A stretch of 64,000 bases of DNA from Chitinophaga sp. Cy-1792 (GTDB lineage: Bacteria; Bacteroidota; Bacteroidia; Chitinophagales; Chitinophagaceae): NCBI RefSeq assembly GCF_011752935.1, contig NZ_VWWO01000002.1, positions 2,418,001-2,482,000 of the forward strand, written 5' to 3'. The translations under genes were made by a program, and so were the position numbers. Positions 34,583-42,340 of the stretch are shown piece after piece (within the stretch, counting starts at the first letter, position 1; each line of letters opens with the position of its first letter). Below the pieces are notes generated by a model that ran no database searches, was not told where the DNA came from, and was given only the letters and a program-made list of their open reading frames with translations.

Positions 34583-36166
34583 GTGGGCTTAATAATAAAA
34601 TCACTGGGCTATATACATGCAGATAATGCGGTGCTGTTCCATGACCTGAACTTTATCTTAAATGACGGGGAAAAGGCCGCGCTGGTCGGGATAAATGGTG
34701 CCGGAAAATCGACATTACTACGGCTGGCCGCAGGGAAACAGGAATTGACATCGGGAACGATCATCACTTCAACGCCACCATGGTATGTGCCTCAGCATCT
34801 GGGAGAGTTTGACACCTGGACAGTTGCGCAGGCACTGGGCATCAGCAAAAAGCTGGAAGCACTCCATGCCATACTTAGCGGGGATACTACGCTGGAGCAT
34901 TTCACACAGCTGGATGAAGACTGGGAAATAGAAAACAAGGTACGGCAGGTCCTCGAAAAATGGGAGCTGGCAGACATTCACGAAACCCGTACATTAGGAA
35001 GCCTGAGTGGTGGCCAGCAAACAAAAGTTTTCCTTGCCGCCATGGACATGAACAGCCCTCACCTGGTTTTGTTCGATGAGCCTTCCAATCACCTGGACAG
35101 CAGAACCAGGGCAAAGCTTTATGCGCTGATACAACAAAGTAAATCCACTATGCTGATAGTGAGCCACGACAGAACGTTGCTGAACCTGATGAACAAAACA
35201 GCAGAACTCAGTGAAAAGGGAATGGAAGTATTCGGAGGAAATTTCGATTTTTATCAGCAGAAAAAGATGGCAAAGGTAGCTGCCTTGCAGGCCCGCTTAG
35301 TTGAGCAGACAAAGGCCCTGAAAGCCTCTGAAAGCAAAGCCGGTGATATGGCAGCACACAGATATCAGCAGGAATCAAGGTCGGCAGGCATGAGTGGTTC
35401 CATACCAAGGATTATCGCAGGCGGTTTAAAAAATAAAGCCGAACGTAGTACCGCCAGGATGCTGCACACGCACGAAGAGAAAATCGTGCAGTTGCAACAA
35501 AGCATAGCTACCATCAGGGAACAGATTCAGACATATGAAACCCTGAAAATCGATATTCAGTCGCCACAGATTGATAGGGAAACAATGCTGATTGACATGG
35601 AAGCCATCAACTTCAGGTATCGTGATAAGTTATTATGGAACAGCCTCAGCTTCCGGATTAAACCGGGCGACAGAGTACAGATCAGCGGTGAGAATGGCAG
35701 CGGCAAAACGACCTTGCTGAAAATTATCACCAGGGCACTGCAACCTTCCGCAGGCAAGTATACCAGTACAGCCTTCTCCTACTATTACCTGGACCAGCAC
35801 TACTCGATGATCCATCCGGAACTGACTGTTTACGAGCAGGTGCAGGAACATAACAGACGTGGCTTATTCGAAGAGAATATACAGGAATTATTATTGTACC
35901 TGCAGTTTACACCAGCAGATTTTGATAAAAAATGTAACAGGTTAAGTGGTGGAGAACGAATGAAATTATCGCTATGCTGCCTGCTGGTAAATACGTTGGT
36001 TCCTGACCTTTTAATCCTCGATGAACCTACCAACAACCTGGATATCCCCAGCCTGGAAGTACTTACATTAGCGGTAAAAAATTATGCTGGTACACTTTTA
36101 GTAATTTCGCACGATGATTACTTTATCAGGGAAATCGGAATTGACTATAGCATTCATTTAACTTAA
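34583..36166 (+). CDS. ABC-F family ATPase
   Basis: 527 residues, GTG start at 34583. Two ABC domains in one chain without membrane segments. Domain 1 has Walker A GINGAGKST (36-44), signature SGGQ (142-145) and Walker B LVLFDEPSNHLD (161-172). A linker of about 120 residues (EQTKALKASESKAGDM and HTHEEKIVQLQQSIATIREQI) is helical, as in the P-site tip linker. Domain 2 repeats Walker A GENGSGKTT, LSGGERMK and LLILDEPTNNLD. ABC-F proteins bind the ribosomal E site; some give antibiotic resistance by ribosome protection, others tune translation. The TetR gene 5 nt downstream suggests inducible expression, as for resistance-type ABC-Fs. Confidence 0.93.
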   Translation: MGLIIKSLGYIHADNAVLFHDLNFILNDGEKAALVGINGAGKSTLLRLAAGKQELTSGTIITSTPPWYVPQHLGEFDTWTVAQALGISKKLEALHAILSGDTTLEHFTQLDEDWEIENKVRQVLEKWELADIHETRTLGSLSGGQQTKVFLAAMDMNSPHLVLFDEPSNHLDSRTRAKLYALIQQSKSTMLIVSHDRTLLNLMNKTAELSEKGMEVFGGNFDFYQQKKMAKVAALQARLVEQTKALKASESKAGDMAAHRYQQESRSAGMSGSIPRIIAGGLKNKAERSTARMLHTHEEKIVQLQQSIATIREQIQTYETLKIDIQSPQIDRETMLIDMEAINFRYRDKLLWNSLSFRIKPGDRVQISGENGSGKTTLLKIITRALQPSAGKYTSTAFSYYYLDQHYSMIHPELTVYEQVQEHNRRGLFEENIQELLLYLQFTPADFDKKCNRLSGGERMKLSLCCLLVNTLVPDLLILDEPTNNLDIPSLEVLTLAVKNYAGTLLVISHDDYFIREIGIDYSIHLT

Positions 36167-36171
36167 CAGGC

Positions 36172-36765
36172 ATGCCATTAAAAAATACAGGCACAGAGCA
36201 GCATATTAAAGACACCGCAAAGCGGGTGCTGTTTGCAGAAGGAAAACTCCATGCTACTACGCAGGAAATTGCTGATGCCGCCGGCGTCAACAGAACGGCG
36301 CTGCATTACTATTTCCGGTCCAGGGACCTCCTGATTGCAGCCATTTTCCAGGATGCCATGCAGGACCTGAGCCAGCGCCTCGCCAGCTGCATGACTGCCG
36401 AACTTCCCTTCAAGGCCAAAACAGAAAATATAATAGCCGTATTCCTGAAAGATATGATGGCCTTCCCCTACCAGGAGACATTTTTAGTCACAGAGATCAA
36501 CACCCTGGGCAAGCAACTGATGGGCAATATATCATCCGCTCCGGTAAAGCTATATCTGAAAGAAGCAGCAGCTGAAATGGAGAAAGGAAAAATCAGGAAA
36601 ATGAATCCGGTACATTTCCTGATGAACCTGTTTTCATTACTCTCCTATCCATTAATAATGGCGCCGCTCTATAAAAAGCTGTTTCAGGTATCGGAGAAAG
36701 AATTCAGGGAGTTAGTGGAGGAGCGCAGCGGTATTATTATGGGGTTGCTGTTTAAGCAAGGATAG
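36172..36765 (+). CDS. TetR/AcrR family transcriptional regulator
   Basis: 197 residues. N-terminal helix-turn-helix: HIKDTAKRVLFAEGKLHATT then QEIADAAGVNRTALHYYFRS, the classic TetR DNA-binding pattern (about 10-50). The ligand-binding helical domain follows and ends with SGIIMGLLF. It begins 5 nt after the ABC-F stop, so the two are co-transcribed and this protein probably represses the operon. The ligand is unknown. A 19-bp perfect palindrome at 36999-37017, upstream of the neighbouring peptide gene, would be a candidate operator, but no copy lies upstream of the ABC-F gene. Confidence 0.92.
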   Translation: MPLKNTGTEQHIKDTAKRVLFAEGKLHATTQEIADAAGVNRTALHYYFRSRDLLIAAIFQDAMQDLSQRLASCMTAELPFKAKTENIIAVFLKDMMAFPYQETFLVTEINTLGKQLMGNISSAPVKLYLKEAAAEMEKGKIRKMNPVHFLMNLFSLLSYPLIMAPLYKKLFQVSEKEFRELVEERSGIIMGLLFKQG

Positions 36766-36769
36766 TAGT

Positions 36770-36797
36770 GAGGGTTGCCCTTTACAGCGCAACCCTC
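36770..36797. terminator. Hairpin between the TetR gene and the peptide gene
   Basis: GAGGGTTGC (36770-36778) pairs with GCAACCCTC (36789-36797) over a 10-nt loop, 4 nt after the TetR stop and 14 nt after the end of the convergent peptide gene. GC-rich stem, little U-tract. Confidence 0.6.
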
Positions 36798-36810
36798 CGA
36801 TCAGGTTAGA

Positions 36811-36981
36811 TTATGCACAGGCGTGACCCAGACATACAGTAGCACAGATAGTGTAGCATACGGTATTTTGGGTATCACGGCCAGCGCCTCCGACGATTTT
36901 GCCCGGTTGCTTAACCATTGAAGCAACGATCATTTTTTCCAGCATCAGTTTTTTCTCGAGGTGTACTTGTTTCTTTTTCAT
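36811..36981 (-). CDS. Class I lanthipeptide-type precursor peptide
   Basis: 56 residues. The leader MKKKQVHLEKKLMLEKMIVA is lysine-rich with the L-x-L-E-K/K-L-x-L-x-K spacing of Bacteroidota class I lanthipeptide precursors (pinensin-like), and ends at the cleavage motif IVGGA (about 29-33). The presumed core GRDTQNTVCYTICATVCLG (then HACA) holds four Thr and four Cys alternating as T-V-C, T-I-C, T-V-C, an arrangement suited to dehydration of Thr and ring closure by Cys to methyllanthionine. No LanB, LanC or LanM gene is within the window, so modification enzymes would have to act in trans, or the gene is an orphan. It lies convergent to the TetR gene and 18 bp downstream of a perfect palindrome. 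Confidence 0.8.
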   Translation of the reverse strand: MKKKQVHLEKKLMLEKMIVASMVKQPGKIVGGAGRDTQNTVCYTICATVCLGHACA

Positions 36982-37787
36982 ACGTGAAAATTAAGGTGAA
37001 TACCTAAGTTAGGTATTGTCACTGCATCATATCAGCAATAAACAGAATAATATTTTCAAACAACCTTCATGCATTTTATTGTTTTGCAGGCATTACTTTT
37101 CTTGCAAAAATTACAGGAACCAAAAAATGAGTACATATTCATTTCCTGGAATGAATTGGATCCTTCTACATCGCTGGATAATTTCCTGGAAAAATATTCA
37201 ATCTTCTATTTCTTATAATCTATTATGTCTGCCATTTAAAAACATACTCATCAAACCCTATACAAGCCGATACTGATTAGATTGCTCAATAAGGACAAAT
37301 GAGTGTCTTCAATTGAAAACCTGTTAAGTACAAGAGATTTAAAACTATCAAGATTAATAAAAAATTTGTTTGGATAACTGAATTGATTAGTTTGCTGTCA
37401 GCTTAATATCCCAAAATGTCTGGGAATTAGCACTCGTTAACCAAATGATATTTCATTTACATTGTTTAATATTTAAGTCTGTTATGCTCGAATTGTTATC
37501 CCGACTATGGAGTAAAGAGATTGTAAAAACAAATCCCAGCTTCACCAGGAAAATAAACATTCTTACACCTAGCTCGTGATGATGGACCTTAATCATCGCT
37601 AGCTTATATTCCCATACTATCAATATTCCGGTAATAGCTGGAATAACAAACTGTATACATGGCAAAAGTCCATGTATATAGGGAACGCTTTGTGTGATTT
37701 CATGGCATCACATTAAAATCAGCCATGGCGCTGAACATTCACTCCAAGGCGATAGAAAGGAGAGAACAAAAAATAAAATCCAAGAAC
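36982..37787. other. AT-rich intergenic region between the two precursor genes
   Basis: About 800 bp, distinctly AT-rich, with many stops. It holds the 19-bp palindrome at 36999-37017 and several short frames that look like decayed coding sequence: 37069-37218 on the plus strand encodes 49 residues containing NEYIFISWNELDPSTSLDNF, protein-like but not recognised; the minus frame 37453-37665 (70 residues) has a hydrophobic stretch after IVWEYKLAMIKVHHHELG. Neither is supported as a working gene. The region may be the remnant of lost modification genes or an insertion boundary. Confidence 0.5.
36999..37017. promoter_or_regulatory. Perfect 19-bp palindrome, candidate operator
   Basis: AATACCTAA-G-TTAGGTATT: nine-base arms with one central base, 18 bp upstream of the lanthipeptide-type precursor start. 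The size and symmetry fit a dimeric repressor site such as those of TetR-type proteins, one of which is encoded about 230 bp away. Confidence 0.5.
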
Positions 37788-37958
37788 ATGCAAGAAGTGA
37801 AAAAATTATCACTGTCTGAACTCAAGGCAAAAGTAGCAAACGAAAACATCGTTGCTAACATTGAAGCTATTAATGGTGGTGCAGAAGAAAACTGCCATAA
37901 TGGAAAGAAAAGCATTGGAGAAATGCTCCAACTGCTGATGAGCGAATGTCACCTGTAA
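37788..37958 (+). CDS. Double-glycine leader RiPP precursor peptide
   Basis: 56 residues from ATG at 37788 (an ATG 63 bases upstream is in frame, but this start gives the usual leader). The leader MQEVKKLSLSELKAKVANEN then IVANIEAINGG matches Bacteroidota GG-leader natural-product precursors (K-K-L-S-L-x-x-L-K). Cleavage after Gly31 would release a 25-residue core, AEENCHNGKKSIGEMLQLLM plus SECHL, with cysteines at core positions 5 and 23, each followed by His. The downstream C39-peptidase exporter is the expected protease. The paired Cys-His motifs suggest a disulfide, a metal site or a modification target. Two hairpins separate it from the maturation genes. Confidence 0.8.
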   Translation: MQEVKKLSLSELKAKVANENIVANIEAINGGAEENCHNGKKSIGEMLQLLMSECHL

Positions 37959-37963
37959 TCACG

Positions 37964-38052
37964 AAATGATTTCTGTACTGAAAGAAATCATTTGAAATGC
38001 TTTCCAACAAAGCTCACCAAGAGCCCACCTGTATCACGGTGGGTTCTTTTTT
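37964..38052 (+). terminator. Two-hairpin attenuator between precursor and maturation genes
   Basis: The first hairpin pairs AAATGATTTCT (37964-37974) with AGAAATCATTT (37983-37993). The second is a terminator form: GAGCCCACC (38021-38029) with GGTGGGTTC (38038-38046), then six T residues (38047-38052). It lies 5 nt after the precursor stop and ends 43 nt before the next start. Partial read-through would yield much more precursor transcript than enzyme and transporter transcript. Confidence 0.8.
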
Positions 38053-38095
38053 AGGAAGAAGTACTGTTCCACAATAACTAAAAATATATTTAGTG

Positions 38096-39274
38096 ATGAA
38101 ACTACTTGCATTTGAAATAGAGAATAGGATATTGGATAACAATCTGGTTGAATATACCAATACGATAAAAACACTGCTCTTTCAGGCTGATGAAGCGATC
38201 TTTGACTTAATCGATATTGACGACGATAAAATATTTCTTGAACCAACATTATTTTTCTATTTTTCAGAAAAAAAGGCGCCCATACATAATACTCCTTTAA
38301 TGCAGTTACTCTGGGGATATATCACAAATGAAAAAAAACCAGGCATAATTGAGGTACGGAGTGATGTTAATGGTTTTATTAATTTACCTAATTATGGATA
38401 TTTTAAATATAAACCAGCGTCAACACTTCAACTTTTATGGGATGGAGAAACAGTTCATTTCATGGAAGACAATGTTCATGTTAATCCAGTGTTCATCTCT
38501 GATATATATGTTAATGGATCTTCCATACGGGTTTGTCAGCATGTGCCTGAATGGCTTTGGAAAGATGATCCCGCAAAATTTATTGAACCAATACCAGCTA
38601 CTATCACAGGATTTCTTCCGGCATTAAATAGTGCATGGAGTTTAATGAAAAAAATAGTACCTGAATATTGTAGCTATATTGAAAAAACCAATAGGGAAAT
38701 TGCCTTAATTAATTGTTACAACAAGTTCTCACTGGCAGCATTTGGCTATTTTGGAACAGCTTTCCTAAATGTTCAGAATGAGCCGCACGACGAGGTTTTT
38801 TTCATTGACGACATAGCGCATCAATGCGGACACATACTATTTTACCCATTATCAATGCCATTTACGGAATATTTAAGTACCGATCATAGGACACCAATGA
38901 AGGAATTCACCCAGGTTGAATGGGAGGAACGGGATATTTATGGGTGTTTTCATGGTTTATTCACTTATACCACTATCTTACATTGTCTGAACGAATGCCT
39001 CGATCAAAACATTTTTACTGGGAAACAGCAACATGAGGCATTAGGCAGACTGGCATTTTATATGGATAAATTCAGAAAGGACTTAGCCAGCATGAATGAC
39101 CCTCTTCTATTATCGGATAAAGGTTTTGAGTATTTTGATATGTTCAAAGCCGGATATGATAGGATGTATGAAAAATATAAAAGCATTATCCGCAAAATGA
39201 ACTTCAGTAATCAGTATTATCTGTTTAATTATTCTTCGTTTAATACGCTTAATCCAATCAGTAAATGGACATGA
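38096..39274 (+). CDS. HEXXH-type peptide-modifying protein with HQCGH motif
   Basis: 392 residues from ATG at 38096 (a GTG directly before it is less likely). The C-terminal half resembles the HEXXH-motif domain of RiPP clusters, a family more recently described as alpha-ketoglutarate-dependent peptide beta-hydroxylases: an acidic stretch, FIDDIAHQCGHILFYPL (motif His242 to His246), then EERDIYGCFHGLFTYTTILH with His286 as a possible third ligand. The expected glutamate of HExxH is glutamine here (HQCGH). The N-terminal half is unrecognised and may recognise the leader. No signal peptide. First gene of the maturation operon, overlapping the next gene by ATGA. Hydroxylation of the core peptide is inferred, not shown. 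Confidence 0.65.
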   Translation: MKLLAFEIENRILDNNLVEYTNTIKTLLFQADEAIFDLIDIDDDKIFLEPTLFFYFSEKKAPIHNTPLMQLLWGYITNEKKPGIIEVRSDVNGFINLPNYGYFKYKPASTLQLLWDGETVHFMEDNVHVNPVFISDIYVNGSSIRVCQHVPEWLWKDDPAKFIEPIPATITGFLPALNSAWSLMKKIVPEYCSYIEKTNREIALINCYNKFSLAAFGYFGTAFLNVQNEPHDEVFFIDDIAHQCGHILFYPLSMPFTEYLSTDHRTPMKEFTQVEWEERDIYGCFHGLFTYTTILHCLNECLDQNIFTGKQQHEALGRLAFYMDKFRKDLASMNDPLLLSDKGFEYFDMFKAGYDRMYEKYKSIIRKMNFSNQYYLFNYSSFNTLNPISKWT

Positions 39275-40137
39275 AAAAGATTTATGGCGCACTCATACTT
39301 TGTTGCTTATTAACTGCGATAACATCCTGTTCAACTGCTCAGCAGAAGCAGAAGGTGAAACAGGTATCAAGAGACAGTATTATTACTAAATATCTTAAAA
39401 ATGGCGCCTACCTGTTTCCTATTTATTCCCAATCCTGGAATATTTACATTGACAGTGCCTTAATGCTTCTACCACAAGACGCTTATCTGTGGCAGCAAAA
39501 AGCAATGCCTTACTTCAAGAAAATGAAGTATGATGTTGGGCTATCTTATCTGGATAGCGCTGTTAAGTATGATCTGAAACGTTACATCGACTATAGAGGA
39601 TTCATTAACTGCATCTTTAAAAAAGATTACAGGTCAGCCATTAATGATTTTAATCTTTCAAAGAACGCAAATGGAGATGCAGGGGTTATGGATCATGAGT
39701 ACAATTTTTACATTGGGTTATCATACCTTCAGCTGAACAAGTTTGATAGTGCCGGCTATTACTTTAATACATGCATAGAACGTCAGGAAAAATTATATGG
39801 CGATTCTTCTGTACATCACTTAGTTAATTTTTACATGGGCATTGCCTTATATGAGCAGGGAAATTATACGTCCGCAATCGAATACTTTGATAAATCACTG
39901 GTTAAGTACACTTCATTTTCTGATGCAAAATTTTACAAATCCTTGTGTATAGCAAATCTCCGAAGACATAAAGAAGCATTAAAATTGATGCTTGAAGCAC
40001 AAAACGATCTGAAAAACGGTTATACTATCAATGAGGACAATGCTATTTACGAAAGATACCCTTATCAGATTAGTAATTTTTTAGTAGATAATTATATTGA
40101 GTCAGTTAACAGGATAATCAAAGTAGTTTATGAGTAA
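39271..40137 (+). CDS. TPR-repeat lipoprotein in the RiPP operon
   Basis: 288 residues from the ATG in an ATGA overlap with the previous stop; lipoprotein signal MKKIYGALILCCLLTAITSC (Cys20). The rest is TPR-like: helix pairs around YNFYIGLSYLQLNKFDSAGYYF and VNFYMGIALYEQGNYTSAIEYFDKSL, then FYKSLCIANLRRHKEALKLM. It should sit on the periplasmic face of a membrane and bind proteins or peptides. Its place between the modifying enzyme and the exporter suggests self-immunity, or docking between the ABC exporter and an outer membrane channel, since the operon has no TolC-like gene. Overlaps the exporter start by 8 nt. Confidence 0.8.
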   Translation: MKKIYGALILCCLLTAITSCSTAQQKQKVKQVSRDSIITKYLKNGAYLFPIYSQSWNIYIDSALMLLPQDAYLWQQKAMPYFKKMKYDVGLSYLDSAVKYDLKRYIDYRGFINCIFKKDYRSAINDFNLSKNANGDAGVMDHEYNFYIGLSYLQLNKFDSAGYYFNTCIERQEKLYGDSSVHHLVNFYMGIALYEQGNYTSAIEYFDKSLVKYTSFSDAKFYKSLCIANLRRHKEALKLMLEAQNDLKNGYTINEDNAIYERYPYQISNFLVDNYIESVNRIIKVVYE

Positions 40138-42334
40138 ACAGTTTCCATTTTTTAAACAGTTGGACCAGATGGACTGTGGGCCTACTTGCTTGAAAATGAT
40201 AACTTCTTATTATGGCAAGAATATTGACAGAGATTATCTAAGGGAGAAGGCAGCACTTAACAAAACAGGTGTGAGTATGGCAGGGATTGCCGAAGCTGCT
40301 GAAAATTTAGGTATCCAGAGCCTGGTAGTGCTTTCTGACTATGAAATGCTAGCTAATGAAATTCCGTTACCCTGCATAGCTTTTTGGCGGCAACGTCACT
40401 TTATTGTGGTATATAAAATTGACAATAAAAATGTATATGTCGCGGACCCCGCTTTTGGTCTGATTAAATACTCAAAAGAAGAATTCCTAAAAGGATGGCT
40501 CACTACACCCACCCAGGGCCGGGAAACGTCAGAAGGCGTTCTCATGGTTCTTGAACCTGGTACAGAGTTTCATGAATCAGAAGAAGAGCAACAAAAAAAG
40601 AGCAAAATTAGTTTCCTGTTCCCTTTTATTACACCCTATAGAAAGTTGATAATACAGCTTTTTATTGGATTATTCATTGGAAGTATAATTCAGCTTATTT
40701 TCCCTTTCTTAACGCAGGCTATTGTAGACATAGGCATCAATCAAAACAATCTGAACTTCATTAATCTGGTACTACTGGGACAGCTCGTACTTTTTATATC
40801 ACGCACATTCACTGAAATACTTCGAAGCTGGCTTTTACTGCATATCACTACCAGGGTAAATATTTCTCTGCTGTCAAATTTTCTGAGAAAACTAATGAAA
40901 CTCCCGATTGCTTATTTTGACACAAAAACCATAGGCGATCTATTGCAAAGAATACAGGACAATTCCAGAATACAAACCTTTTTATCCACTACCTCATTAA
41001 ATGTACTGTTTTCATCATTCAGTATTATCATATTTGGCATCGTCTTATGCTATTACAGCATTCCGATTTTTATCATTTTAATAACAGCTATTATCGTCAA
41101 CTCCTTATGGGTAGCAATATTTCTGAAAAGAAGGGCAGCACTTGATTACAAAAGATTTGATCAGGCTGCTGGAAATCAAAGCAGTACCATTCAACTCTTG
41201 AACGGTATGCAGGAGATAAAATTGAATAATTCCGAAAGAAGGAGAAGGTGGGAATGGGAACTAATTCAGGTACGTCTATTTAAGCTCTCCATGAAGAGTT
41301 TATCATTATCCCAGATGCAGGATATCGGAGGAAGTTTTGTACTGCAATTAATGAACATTTTCATAACCTTTTATGCAGCCAAACAGGTTATTTACGGCGA
41401 CTTTTCATTAGGAACGATGTTATCCATTCAGTTTATTATCGGGCAGGTGAATCTTCCCATTAATAGCTTTATTGGCTTTATGCAGGCTTCCCAGGATGCC
41501 AGGATAAGTTTGGAAAGACTGGCAGAGATCCACAATAAGGAGAATGAAGTATTACCGGATGCAAACCTGTTAGAAGAATTACCCAAGAATAAGGACATCG
41601 TTTTAAAAAATGTTTGTTTCAGATATGGAGCTAATTCCTCCCCCTGGATATTGGATAATATTGATTTAATAATACCGGAAGGAAAAGTAACTGCTATTGT
41701 AGGTGCAAGCGGCAGTGGAAAGACAACGCTGCTTAAGCTCATCCTGCAATACTATACGCCTGATCAGGGAGGAATTTATGTAGGACCGCATAATCTGAAC
41801 AATTTTCATAGTGACCACTGGCGAAGGAATATTGGTGTTGTGATGCAGGACGGTTACATATTTGCGGACACTATTGCAAGAAATGTAACAGAGTCCGATT
41901 CCGATGGTATTCTGAGCAGGGAACGACTACAGGGAGCTATAAAAGTTGCAAATATTGAAGGATTCATTGAGGAATTACCCAATGGATTTAAAACCAGAAT
42001 AGGATCCAGTGGAATGTCGATCAGTGGCGGCCAGCGACAAAGAATACTTATTGCCAGGGCGGTATATAAAGACCCGGCATTTCTCTTATTTGATGAAGCC
42101 ACCAGTTCATTGGATGCCAATAATGAAGCCATTATAATGGAAAACCTAGAAGATTTCTACAGAAACAAAACGGTTTTAATAGTGGCACACAGATTAAGCA
42201 CTGTGAAAAATGCAGACCAGATAATAGTACTGGAGAAAGGCAGGATTATCGAACAAGGTGATCATCATTCACTAACACAGAAAAAAGGAGCTTACTATAC
42301 ACTCATTAAAAATCAGTTGGAACTAGGTCAATAA
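40130..42334 (+). CDS. C39-peptidase ABC exporter (PCAT) for double-glycine peptides
   Basis: 734 residues. The N-terminal C39 peptidase (about 1-145) has QLDQMDCGPTCLKM with oxyanion Gln10 and catalytic Cys16, His90 in RQRHFIVVY and Asp106 in VADPAFG, a complete catalytic triad. A six-helix ABC transmembrane domain spans about 165-450. The nucleotide-binding domain has Walker A GASGSGKTT (about 525-533), signature SGGQRQR (about 632-638) and Walker B FLLFDEA (about 651-657). It cleaves leaders after Gly-Gly in the cytoplasm and exports the core peptide. The GG-leader peptide at 37788 is the obvious substrate; the lanthipeptide precursor with IVGGA could be a second. Confidence 0.95.
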   Translation: MSKQFPFFKQLDQMDCGPTCLKMITSYYGKNIDRDYLREKAALNKTGVSMAGIAEAAENLGIQSLVVLSDYEMLANEIPLPCIAFWRQRHFIVVYKIDNKNVYVADPAFGLIKYSKEEFLKGWLTTPTQGRETSEGVLMVLEPGTEFHESEEEQQKKSKISFLFPFITPYRKLIIQLFIGLFIGSIIQLIFPFLTQAIVDIGINQNNLNFINLVLLGQLVLFISRTFTEILRSWLLLHITTRVNISLLSNFLRKLMKLPIAYFDTKTIGDLLQRIQDNSRIQTFLSTTSLNVLFSSFSIIIFGIVLCYYSIPIFIILITAIIVNSLWVAIFLKRRAALDYKRFDQAAGNQSSTIQLLNGMQEIKLNNSERRRRWEWELIQVRLFKLSMKSLSLSQMQDIGGSFVLQLMNIFITFYAAKQVIYGDFSLGTMLSIQFIIGQVNLPINSFIGFMQASQDARISLERLAEIHNKENEVLPDANLLEELPKNKDIVLKNVCFRYGANSSPWILDNIDLIIPEGKVTAIVGASGSGKTTLLKLILQYYTPDQGGIYVGPHNLNNFHSDHWRRNIGVVMQDGYIFADTIARNVTESDSDGILSRERLQGAIKVANIEGFIEELPNGFKTRIGSSGMSISGGQRQRILIARAVYKDPAFLLFDEATSSLDANNEAIIMENLEDFYRNKTVLIVAHRLSTVKNADQIIVLEKGRIIEQGDHHSLTQKKGAYYTLIKNQLELGQ

Positions 42335-42340
42335 TAACTT

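Noticed and set aside
37453..37665. Minus-strand frame of 70 codons in the AT-rich gap
   Set aside because: No start context, no recognisable family and surrounded by broken frames; may be decayed DNA rather than a gene.
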